From positions 62,001 to 126,000 of the forward strand of contig JADZEE010000001.1 of NCBI GenBank assembly GCA_020850735.1: 64,000 bases of DNA. Reading direction: 5' to 3'. This DNA comes from Gammaproteobacteria bacterium (lineage in GTDB: Bacteria; Pseudomonadota; Gammaproteobacteria; JADZEE01). Shown here one piece after another: positions 56,971-64,000 of this stretch. The notes beneath the pieces were generated by a model. That model searched no databases and had not been told where the DNA came from. It saw only the letters and a program-made list of their open reading frames with translations. Both the position numbers and the translations under genes were made by a program. Each line of letters begins with the position of its first letter. The first letter of the stretch is position 1.

Positions 56971-58371
56971 GTGCACGTCGAGTTCCACGGCGCGGCGGGT
57001 GAGGTCACGGGATCGTGCCACCTGCTCGAGGTGGCGGGGCGGCGGATCCTGCTCGACTGTGGCCTGTTTCAGGGACACTACGAGCAGGAACGGCGCAACC
57101 GTGATCCCTTCCCGTTCGATCCGGCCACGATCGATGCGGTGATCCTCAGTCATGCGCACCTCGACCATTCCGGCCGCCTGCCGCTGCTGGTCAAGGACGG
57201 TTTTCGCGGCCGGATCCATACCCAGCGTGCCTGCCGCGATCTGTGCCGGATCATGCTCAAGGATGCCGCGTTCCTGAACGAGCGCGACGCCGAGTGGGAG
57301 AACCGCAAGCGCGAGCGCAAGGGCCTGCCGCCGCTCGAGCCGCTGTACACGGTGGCCGAAGCGCGCACCGCGATGACGCGGTTCAGCGCGATCGACTACG
57401 ACTGCCGCCACCGGCTTGCGACCGGAATCGAATTCTGCCTGCGCGACGCCGGTCACATCCTCGGCTCGGCCATCGTCGAGCTGTGGGTGAACGAGAACGG
57501 CCGCCGTTGCAAGCTCGTGTACTCGGGAGATCTCGGCCATGATGGCGCACCCATCCTGCGCGACGTGACACCGATCGCCGATGCCGATCTCGTGCTCATG
57601 GAGAGCACCTACGGCAATCGCCTGCACCGCTCGCGCGACCAGACCCTGACCGAGCTCGCCGGTATCGTGCGCGACGCCGCGCGCGACCACGCCAACATCC
57701 TCATTCCTGCCTTCGCCGTCGGGCGCAGCCAGGAGCTGCTGTACCTGTTCGGACGTCACTACGACGAGTGGGGCCTGGATCGCTGGCAGATATTTCTCGA
57801 CAGCCCGATGGCCATCGAGGCGACCGAGGTGTACATGCGTCACAGCGGCCTGTATGACGAGGAAGCGCGCCGGCTGTGGCGGGACCGGCGTGCCCAGCGG
57901 CTGTTGCCCAACCTGCACCTGTCACGCACCGCCAAGCAGTCGATGGATCTCAACCGCATCAGATCCGGGGCGATCATCATCGCCGGCAGCGGCATGTGCA
58001 CCGGCGGGCGCATCCGCCACCATTTCAAGCACAACCTCTGGCGCGAGAACTGTCACGTCGTGATCTCCGGTTTCCAGCCGCAGGGAACCCTCGGCCGGCG
58101 TCTGGTCGACGGCGTCGAATTCGTGCAGCTGTGGGGTGAGAGCGTGCGTGTGGCGGCACGGATCCACACCGTCGGCGGCCTGTCGGCGCACGCGGATCGT
58201 GACGGCCTGCGCGCCTGGTACGGGGCTTTTCAGGGGCGCCCGCCGGTCGTGCTCGTGCACGGCGAGCAGCAGGCGCTCGACAGCCTCGGCGAAGCACTGC
58301 GTGGCGATGGCGCTGGGACGGTTCACGTCGCTCAATCCGGCGCCCGCCTCGATCTGTGTCGATCCGGATGA
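56971..58371 (+). CDS. Beta-CASP metallo-beta-lactamase RNA hydrolase
   Basis: A 466-residue MBL-fold protein. The metal motif is ILSHAHLDHSG, with further ligands in DAGHILGSA and LVYSGDLGHD. The beta-CASP part carries LMESTYGNR, IPAFAVGRSQELLYLF, IIIAGSGMCTGGRIRHHFKH, and VHTVGGLSAHADRDGL-like HTVGGLSAHADRDG. This is the bacterial CPSF73/YSH1-like group of RNA endo/exonucleases. GTG 56971 follows a GGGAGG. In operons it is often beside PRPP synthetase or phosphorylase genes, and here such a pair is 5 kb away. Confidence 0.92.
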   Translation: MHVEFHGAAGEVTGSCHLLEVAGRRILLDCGLFQGHYEQERRNRDPFPFDPATIDAVILSHAHLDHSGRLPLLVKDGFRGRIHTQRACRDLCRIMLKDAAFLNERDAEWENRKRERKGLPPLEPLYTVAEARTAMTRFSAIDYDCRHRLATGIEFCLRDAGHILGSAIVELWVNENGRRCKLVYSGDLGHDGAPILRDVTPIADADLVLMESTYGNRLHRSRDQTLTELAGIVRDAARDHANILIPAFAVGRSQELLYLFGRHYDEWGLDRWQIFLDSPMAIEATEVYMRHSGLYDEEARRLWRDRRAQRLLPNLHLSRTAKQSMDLNRIRSGAIIIAGSGMCTGGRIRHHFKHNLWRENCHVVISGFQPQGTLGRRLVDGVEFVQLWGESVRVAARIHTVGGLSAHADRDGLRAWYGAFQGRPPVVLVHGEQQALDSLGEALRGDGAGTVHVAQSGARLDLCRSG

Positions 58372-58495
58372 GTGTGCGCCGGATGGTATCGGGCTGACAC
58401 AGGTCAGGCGGCGCTCGCAGCAGGCTTGGCACGCCTCGTGCCTGTGCCTATGCTGAGAGTTCGTCGAATGGTCGAGTGCTCCAGGGGGACAGCGT

Positions 58496-58966
58496 ATGGC
58501 TACCGGCATTGATGACATTCTCGTGCCGACCGACGGCTCGGCCGGCGCGCTCGCCGCCGCAGCTTTCGCGGGCGCCCTGGCACGCGCCGCGGGGGCGGGC
58601 GTCACGGTCGTCATGGTCCACAGCCTCGACATCTACTCGCTGAACGCCACCGGCCAACTCACCTGGCTCGGCGGCACGGATTACGGCGCGCTGTCGAAGC
58701 AGGAGGTGGACACGATGGTTCGTCGCAATATCGCCGAGCCGGCCTTCGAGAAGACGCGAGCTGCCATCGGCACCGGCGTGAGCGTCCAAACGCTGGAGTT
58801 ATGGGGCCAGGCGGCCGACGAGATCTGCCGCCAGGCGCGGGACGACGGCGCCGATCTGATCGTCATCGGCTCGCGCGGGCGGTCCGCGTTCGGCGAGCTG
58901 CTGCTCGGCAGCGTCAGTTCGCAGGTCCTGCACCACGCGCCCTGCCCGGTGTGTGTCGTGCGCTGA
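58496..58966 (+). CDS. Universal stress protein (UspA family)
   Basis: A 156-residue single-domain Usp. It has the N-terminal DDILVPTDGSAGALAAAAFA and the C-terminal ATP-binding signature in VIGSRGRSAFGELLLGSVSS-QVLHHAPCPV (G-2x-G-9x-G(S/T) pattern). It would bind ATP and act in stress tolerance. AGGGGG lies 10 bases before ATG 58496. It is separated by 124 bases from the beta-CASP gene and may be in the same transcript. Confidence 0.93.
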   Translation: MATGIDDILVPTDGSAGALAAAAFAGALARAAGAGVTVVMVHSLDIYSLNATGQLTWLGGTDYGALSKQEVDTMVRRNIAEPAFEKTRAAIGTGVSVQTLELWGQAADEICRQARDDGADLIVIGSRGRSAFGELLLGSVSSQVLHHAPCPVCVVR

Positions 58967-59094
58967 ACAGCGTCGCACCGCTGGCGGCCGCGTCTGGGGG
59001 TCGGGGTGTGACGCCCGGGTGTTAAGCGTGATTTAAGGCACGCGGGCTACGCTTCGAGCCCTTTCGCCGTATAGGGGCGACGAGGATAGCCATC

Positions 59095-61002
59095 GTGCGG
59101 TTTCTGTTCAGCAGCTCACGCTACCGGGCAGCCCTCGTCCTGAGCCTGCTGTACGTGCTGGTGGGCTGTGGCTTGCGGCTGACCCTGTGGTGGCACTTCG
59201 GCCTCGCGGAAGGCGTCGGCGCGGCGGCGCTCGCCTCGGTGCTGGCCACCGGTCTGGTCGACGATCTCGTCCAGCTCGTGTATCTGCTCCTGCCACTGGC
59301 GCCCTACCTCCTGCTCATGCCGGCGCGCTGGTTCGCCAGGCCCCTGCGTTTGGCAGCGCTCGCGCTCGGCAGCTACGTCACGATCTTCGCAATGCTGTAT
59401 CTGGCGGCGGTCGAGTTCTTCTTCTTCGAAGAGTTCGACGCGCGCTTCAATCTGGTAGCCGTCGACTATCTCATCTACCCGCACGAGGTGTTGGGGAATA
59501 TCTGGGAGTCCTACCCCGTGATGCGCACGATGATCGTGTGTGCGCTGGCGAGTGCCGCGTTGCTCGCGCTGCTGTGGCGTCATTTACAGCCGGCGCCGGC
59601 GGACGTTACGCCGGTGCGCGCGCGGGCCGCGGTGTTCGCCGCCCAGGTCGCGATGTTCCTGGCCGTGCTCGCGGGGATATCCGCCGACAGCCTCGCGCGC
59701 AGCGACAACCGCGTCGCCAACGAACTGGCGAGCAACGGCCTGGCGAGCTTCTTCCGTGCTTTTCGCACCAACCAGCTCGACTATGCCGACAATTACCTGA
59801 CCGGCGATCCGGATCGTCTCGCCGCGCTGCTCGCGCGTGATCTCGGTGCCGCCGGCGGGCGCCTGACCGCGCCCGGCAGCGAGGTGCCGACGCGCGCTTT
59901 CGCCGCCAGACCCGGGGCGCCCGGACGGTTGAACGTCGTGGTCGTAGTCGAGGAATCCTTCGGCGCCGAGTTCATCGGCAGCTACGGTGCAAACCCGAGC
60001 CTGACCCCCGAGTTCGATCGCCTCGCGCACGAGGGCATGTTGTTTACGCGCGCCTACGCGACCGGCACGCGCACCGTGCGCGGCCTCGAGGCCATCGTCT
60101 GCTCGTTCCCGCCCATACCGAGCGAGTCGATCCTCAAGCGGCCGGGTTACGAGCACGTCGCCAACTGGGGCGAGGTGATGCGCCGGCAGGGCTACGACAC
60201 GGCGTTCCTGTACGGCGGCTACGGTTATTTCGACAACATGAACGCCTTTTTCGCCGCCAATGGATTCGAGCTGAGCGACCGGACTGACATCGACGACCCT
60301 CGCTTCAGCAACATCTGGGGCGTGTCCGACGGGGATCTATTCGCACATACCCTCGAATATTTCGATGGCATGGCCGCCCGAGGGCGACCTTTCTTCGCGG
60401 TCATCATGACGACATCGAACCACCGGCCGTGTACCTTCCCGGCCGGCGTGCCCGGAGTTCCCGAGCAGGGCGGCGGTCGCGCAGCGGGTGTGCGCTATGC
60501 CGACCACGCGCTCGGCGAATTCCTGCGCGGAGCGCGCGCGCACGCGTGGTACGGTGACACGCTGTTCGTCGTGGTCGCCGACCACGGCGCACGCGTGTAC
60601 GGTAGCGCCGACATCCCGCTCAAGAGCTACGAGATCCCGCTGCTGGTGCTCGCGCCCGGTCATCTGGCGCCGGCGAAGGTCACGGTTCCGACCAGCCAGA
60701 TCGACGTCGGGCCGACCGTGCTCGGTCTTCTCGGTCTCGCATACGAAGCCCCGTTTTTCGGTCGCGATGTTCTGGCCGGCGACGCGGACCGGCCGCTGCT
60801 GTTCAACCACAACCATGATGTCGCGCTCATGCGCGGCGACGACATCGTCGTGCTCGGACTGCATCGCGCGGCCGCCCGGTACCGCTACGACCGGGCCAGC
60901 GAGTCCTATGCCGCGCGCGATCCCGATAATGATCTGACCGATCTCGCCGTGGCTTACTACCAGATCGCCGCCGCCCTGTTCAAGTCGCACCGCTACCGAT
61001 GA
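59095..61002 (+). CDS. LtaS-like membrane sulfatase/phosphoglycerol transferase family
   Basis: A 635-residue inner-membrane enzyme. Five N-terminal helices (about 12-200) are followed by an alkaline-phosphatase-fold domain. The metal ligands are likely in VVVVEESFGAEFIG (E286/E287) and VVADHGAR, and T327 in TGTRTVRGLE is the probable nucleophile. The family covers lipoteichoic acid synthase, phosphoglycerol transferase (MdoB) and related enzymes moving phosphoglycerol or phosphoethanolamine from phospholipid to an outside acceptor. GTG 59095 follows GAGGAT. It overlaps the PAP2 gene by 4 bases (ATGA). Confidence 0.88.
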   Translation: MRFLFSSSRYRAALVLSLLYVLVGCGLRLTLWWHFGLAEGVGAAALASVLATGLVDDLVQLVYLLLPLAPYLLLMPARWFARPLRLAALALGSYVTIFAMLYLAAVEFFFFEEFDARFNLVAVDYLIYPHEVLGNIWESYPVMRTMIVCALASAALLALLWRHLQPAPADVTPVRARAAVFAAQVAMFLAVLAGISADSLARSDNRVANELASNGLASFFRAFRTNQLDYADNYLTGDPDRLAALLARDLGAAGGRLTAPGSEVPTRAFAARPGAPGRLNVVVVVEESFGAEFIGSYGANPSLTPEFDRLAHEGMLFTRAYATGTRTVRGLEAIVCSFPPIPSESILKRPGYEHVANWGEVMRRQGYDTAFLYGGYGYFDNMNAFFAANGFELSDRTDIDDPRFSNIWGVSDGDLFAHTLEYFDGMAARGRPFFAVIMTTSNHRPCTFPAGVPGVPEQGGGRAAGVRYADHALGEFLRGARAHAWYGDTLFVVVADHGARVYGSADIPLKSYEIPLLVLAPGHLAPAKVTVPTSQIDVGPTVLGLLGLAYEAPFFGRDVLAGDADRPLLFNHNHDVALMRGDDIVVLGLHRAAARYRYDRASESYAARDPDNDLTDLAVAYYQIAAALFKSHRYR

Positions 61003-61709
61003 GCAGTGCGACGCGCGCAAACGGCGCGCGCTTTCGCGTGTCGCACCTGTGGTTGCCGACCTTGGCGTTCGTCGCCGCTTTCGCCGGCCTCGAGCATTCG
61101 CGCTTCGACGTCGCGGTAACGGGATCATTCTACGATCCGGCGATCCGGGACTTTCCCGCACGCGAGGGCTGGTGGGCGAAGGAGCTGGTGCACGAATACG
61201 GGCGCGCGCTGATCATCGGCGTGATCATCGCGGCAGCGATCGCCTGGCTGGCGTCCAGGCTGAGCCCGGCGCTCGCGCCGTTGCGCCGGCCGGCAACCTA
61301 CGTGCTCGCCGTGTACGCGGTGGTCAACATGGCGACTTTCGCCGGCCAGCAGCTCACCAACGTGCAGTGTCCGTGGAAGCTGGCCATGTTCGGTGGCGAT
61401 CGACCCTACGTGCGCCTGCTCGAGCCGCGCCGGCCGCGGGTGCACGCCGGGCACTGCTTCCCTGGCCGCCATTCCTCGGGCGGCTTCGCCCTGTTCGCTT
61501 TTTATTTCCTGTGGCGGCACAGCCATCCAAGCGCAGCAAGGGCGGCGCTCGCCGGCGCATTGACGCTGGGCAGCGTTTTCGCGCTCGCACAATGGATGCG
61601 CGGTGCGCATTTCCCGTCGCACGATCTGTGGAGCGCCTGGCTGTGCTGGATGTGGGCACTCGCGCTGGACCGTGTCCTGCTGCGCGCGCCGCGGGTACGG
61701 GATGGATAA
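60999..61709 (+). CDS. PAP2 family membrane phosphatase
   Basis: A 236-residue membrane protein with a three-part PAP2 active site: K-x6-RP in KLAMFGGDRP, PGRHSSGGFAL (PSGH-like, with His at the signature place) and RGAHFPSHDLWSAW (SRx5Hx3D-like). Family members dephosphorylate lipid phosphates such as undecaprenyl pyrophosphate, phosphatidic acid or lipid A. ATG 60999 overlaps the LtaS-like stop, so the two likely act together on the same lipid product. Confidence 0.88.
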   Translation: MSSATRANGARFRVSHLWLPTLAFVAAFAGLEHSRFDVAVTGSFYDPAIRDFPAREGWWAKELVHEYGRALIIGVIIAAAIAWLASRLSPALAPLRRPATYVLAVYAVVNMATFAGQQLTNVQCPWKLAMFGGDRPYVRLLEPRRPRVHAGHCFPGRHSSGGFALFAFYFLWRHSHPSAARAALAGALTLGSVFALAQWMRGAHFPSHDLWSAWLCWMWALALDRVLLRAPRVRDG

Positions 61710-61861
61710 CGACTCGCCTCCCGATCCGGGTCTCATCGTCATGATGCGCGGCCGCGACCCGAACGTGATCGCGGTTCCCGCAAGTTGCGCGCGCCTGCGG
61801 TGCGCTACCGCAGCGCCGGATCCGTGGCACGCACCGGTCCCCGGCGCCGACTCGATCGTGG

Positions 61862-62944
61862 CTACGGACGTGCGGGAGGGGGCAGCACGGGGTCGTGCCC
61901 GGACGAGTGCTTGCTTGCGCGCAGTTTCGCCATCTTGACCACGAGCTTGTCAGCCACGCCCGGGCGACTCCAGGGACACACGGCGATGCAGATGGCGCAG
62001 CCCCTGGTCTCGGCGAAGTACGGAATGCACTTGTCGAAATCGACGTACCATTTCAGGTCGCCCCGTACCCATTGCTTGTCCCGATATATGGCATCCGGCG
62101 GACAGGCATCGGTACACACCTGACAGCGGAGACAGAATTCGTCGCCGCCGAACACATCCGGCCGATCCGTATCCAACGGCATGTCGGTCGTGACCGCCGC
62201 GAGACGGAACGAAGCACCGAACTTTCGATTGATCAGGGATCCATGTTTTCCCAGTTCGCCGAGACCGGCCTCGATTGCGGCGGGGATCATCAACAGGTCC
62301 TGCGCGGTCGGACCGGGAAAGCTCGTCGTGCCGTAACCTTGCCCGCGGATGTAATTGCTCAGCTCCGCCGCGGACCTGGCCGCGCGCGTGTACTGGCGTC
62401 CGACTTCAACGATGGCGCGGTTGTTCCCGGGCACCGAAGGAGCCTGTGCAATTTCCGTATAGTCGTGCGCCACACCGACGACGATGACGTATTTTTCCCT
62501 GACTTCGAATCCTTCGTAAATCCACTCGGGACGCATGGCCGCGATGCCGACGACATCCGCGTGATGGGCCAGGGCGAATTCCTTGACCGCGCGGGACCAT
62601 GCGGATGCGGATCGTCGCACCCGCGTTGACGCCACTTCGATGGGATCCGGTCCACGATGAATGAATTGCTCATTGGAGGCCTTGCCGGATTCGGTGCCGG
62701 GTCGAAAGTTCTCATTGATGGAAAATGCCTTGCGAATCGGCTCGGCGTCTTCGAGGCCGTACATGACGCCGATGGTATAACCCTGCATGGCGCCGAAATC
62801 GTGGTGCCTGGGTTCGTGCCAGAAGAACGGGGAGGGGGGTCTGGGCCGTTGCTCACCCAGTCCGTTGACCGTATTGCCGGAGGTTTCGGGCATGTTTTCC
62901 AGCGCGCGGGCCGGGGCCTGCCAGACTTCTGTTTTCCGGGACAT
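61862..62944 (-). CDS. Reductive dehalogenase-like double 4Fe-4S protein
   Basis: A 360-residue protein. Its C-terminal half binds two 4Fe-4S clusters: C271-x2-C274-x2-C277-x3-C281 and C306 ... C316-x2-C319-x3-C323. The part before it (AAIEAGLGELGKHGSLINRK-FGASFRLAAVTTDMPL) is the corrinoid-domain segment shared by reductive dehalogenases and epoxyqueuosine reductase. No twin-Arg signal is present (MSRKTEVWQAPARAL), so it is cytoplasmic. GAGGAG precedes ATG 62944. No rdhB anchor or corrinoid genes are in the window. It could be a respiratory-type remnant, a catabolic dehalogenase or another B12/Fe-S reductase. Confidence 0.82.
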   Translation of the reverse strand: MSRKTEVWQAPARALENMPETSGNTVNGLGEQRPRPPSPFFWHEPRHHDFGAMQGYTIGVMYGLEDAEPIRKAFSINENFRPGTESGKASNEQFIHRGPDPIEVASTRVRRSASAWSRAVKEFALAHHADVVGIAAMRPEWIYEGFEVREKYVIVVGVAHDYTEIAQAPSVPGNNRAIVEVGRQYTRAARSAAELSNYIRGQGYGTTSFPGPTAQDLLMIPAAIEAGLGELGKHGSLINRKFGASFRLAAVTTDMPLDTDRPDVFGGDEFCLRCQVCTDACPPDAIYRDKQWVRGDLKWYVDFDKCIPYFAETRGCAICIAVCPWSRPGVADKLVVKMAKLRASKHSSGHDPVLPPPARP

Positions 62945-63363
62945 CGACTCTGCTCCTCGCCGTCTGGCGGTTGTGCCGGGACCGCGGGTACGCGCGCCGC
63001 ACGCCGGCGGCACTACGGGCAATCTGTCAGCGGCGATTATTATTAATAATATTATAAACTGCAACCTGGCGCGTACGGCGCCGGGTGGTTGCGGCAGCGA
63101 CGAACCGGTTCGGCGGGCTGTACTGGGTCGAGCCCGCCGGGAGTCGCAGCTTGCGGATCGGCGCGCGCGCCCATGCCCCGGCGCCGGCGTTCGGGACTAC
63201 CGTGCCATCGTCCGATCCCGAGCCCGCATGGCCGCATCCCCAGCCGCGACCATGCTGCAGCGTCGCCGTCCGGGTCCCCGCGGCACGCCACGCCCCCACG
63301 GCATGCGCGGGTTCCGGACCGGCAGAGTCGCGGCGACGTCGCCCGCTGGCTAGAATCGCGGCG
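62945..63363. other. Divergent region with an AT-rich core
   Basis: No gene is supported here. Except for an AT-rich core at 63036-63058, it is GC-rich. The core separates the dehalogenase-like gene from the hydrolase-like gene and probably holds the promoter of one or both. Confidence 0.45.
63038..63051. promoter_or_regulatory. Perfect 14-base AT palindrome, operator candidate
   Basis: TATTATTAATAATA is its own reverse complement and lies 94 bases upstream of the dehalogenase-like start. A minus-strand TATAAT (63051-63056) overlaps it. CRP/FNR-type regulators of dehalogenase genes (CprK) bind TTAAT-N4-ATTAA-like palindromes, which this only partly resembles. It stands out strongly against the GC-rich background. 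Confidence 0.4.
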
Positions 63364-63972
63364 ATGGACAGGTACGGGAGCTTCGCCGAACTGGCCTGCC
63401 ACGAAGTCGAAGGCCGGGACTTCCGCGTGCGCGTGCGCGCGGGGCGCAGCGACTTCGCGCTGGTCGCCCCGCACGGGGGTCGTATCGAGCGTGGTACCTC
63501 GTCGATCGCCGATGCCATCGCCGGTGTCGAGCACACCTTCTACGCCTTCGAAGGCCTGCGCCCGCAAGGCAACGCGCGCCTGCACGTGACCAGTGACAGG
63601 TTCGACGAACCGCGCGCGCTCGCCGCGGTGACGCGCGTGCGCAGTGTCATCAGTGTGCACGGCGCGCGCGGCGACGAGCCGATCGTGTACGCCGGGGGCC
63701 TGGACCTGGAGTTGCGCGCCCAGCTGCTCGACGCGCTGCGTCGGGCCGGATTCGCAGCCGCGCCCGATCCGAGCCCGACCCGCCAGGGACGGGGTCGCAG
63801 CAACATCTGCAACCGCGGTCGCAGCGGTCGCGGCGTGCAGTTCGAGCTCCCCGTGGGCTTGCGCAGGCGTCTGTTCGATCGCGTCGGCGCCGGGCGCCGC
63901 TGGCAGCCGAACTCGGCGTTCACGGATCTGGTGGCCGTGCTGCGTACGGCGCTGGCGGATGGCGCGCGGTGA
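63364..63972 (+). CDS. Poly-gamma-glutamate hydrolase family protein
   Basis: A 202-residue protein of the zinc-dependent PghP/DUF867 group. It shows DRYGSFAELACHEVEGRDFR, FALVAPHGGRIERGTSS (PHGG metal site), EHTFYAFEGLRPQGNARLHV, VISVHGARG (second His), VYAGGLDLELRAQLLDALRR and NICNRGRSGRGVQFELP (the family's C-terminal signature). It may cleave gamma-glutamyl polymers; phage-encoded forms are common. No capsule genes are near. ATG 63364 matches the family start. Confidence 0.88.
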   Translation: MDRYGSFAELACHEVEGRDFRVRVRAGRSDFALVAPHGGRIERGTSSIADAIAGVEHTFYAFEGLRPQGNARLHVTSDRFDEPRALAAVTRVRSVISVHGARGDEPIVYAGGLDLELRAQLLDALRRAGFAAAPDPSPTRQGRGRSNICNRGRSGRGVQFELPVGLRRRLFDRVGAGRRWQPNSAFTDLVAVLRTALADGAR

Positions 63973-64000
63973 TCGTGTAAGATCCGCCGGCGTTTACCCG

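Overview
The window is high-GC DNA (about 65-70% by eye), densely coded on both strands, with many 4-base start/stop overlaps (ATGA, GTGA, TTGA). TonB receptors, RND efflux, c-type cytochromes, an alternative N-type ATP synthase operon and a short dispersed repeat of the kind seen around REP-associated transposases all point to a Gram-negative proteobacterium. A high-GC gammaproteobacterium of the Steroidobacter/Nevskia type fits the catabolic gene content best, but the lineage is an inference. I see no rRNA, tRNA, CRISPR array, prophage or intact insertion sequence.

Layout. 1-5.7 kb: a response regulator cut by the left edge, a FixL-like GAF/PAS histidine kinase, PEP synthase (ppsA) and thioredoxin 2 (trxC). 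5.8-10.8 kb: an MFS transporter, a DUF2237 protein, an AT-rich island, a secreted protein with a PEP-CTERM-like tail, fxsA with a spermidine-synthase-like gene, and an RRM RNA-binding protein. 11.4-18.9 kb: a seven-gene minus-strand catabolic operon (marR, spinster-like MFS, thiolase-like/DUF35 pair, two acyl-CoA ligases, tandem ABM protein), divergent from a TonB receptor at 19.1-21.4 kb. A promoter and a palindromic operator candidate lie between marR and the receptor gene. 21.6-29.2 kb: an AraC regulator, a soluble molybdopterin oxidoreductase with a four-cluster ferredoxin-like subunit and an ADP-forming acyl-CoA synthetase, facing an unusual secreted protein that joins a heme-c site to a Vgb-like propeller. 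29.3-34.7 kb: PaiB-like, SnoaL-like, 2OG-oxygenase-like, phytoene-dehydrogenase-like and NmrA-like genes. 34.9-39.3 kb: an RND efflux pair. 39.5-42.6 kb: DUF1614, a decayed outer-membrane gene fragment, pncB and a cytochrome c.

42.9-49.6 kb holds a complete N-ATPase operon in the order atpD-C-Q-R-B-E-F-A-G. It is followed by a HEAAH membrane protein, a PRPP-synthetase-like/thymidine (AMP) phosphorylase-like pair, and a P2-type cation ATPase. The last part (55.6-64 kb) has a DUF1189-like membrane protein, a cluster of inverted repeats, a beta-CASP RNA metallohydrolase, a universal stress protein, an LtaS-like/PAP2 pair, an orphan cytoplasmic reductive-dehalogenase-like protein behind an AT-rich palindrome, and a poly-gamma-glutamate hydrolase-like gene.

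The most interesting parts are the marR catabolic divergon with its aldolase-like thiolase, the molybdenum/ferredoxin/ADP-forming ligase cluster beside the heme-propeller protein, and the N-ATPase with its double-glutamate c subunit.
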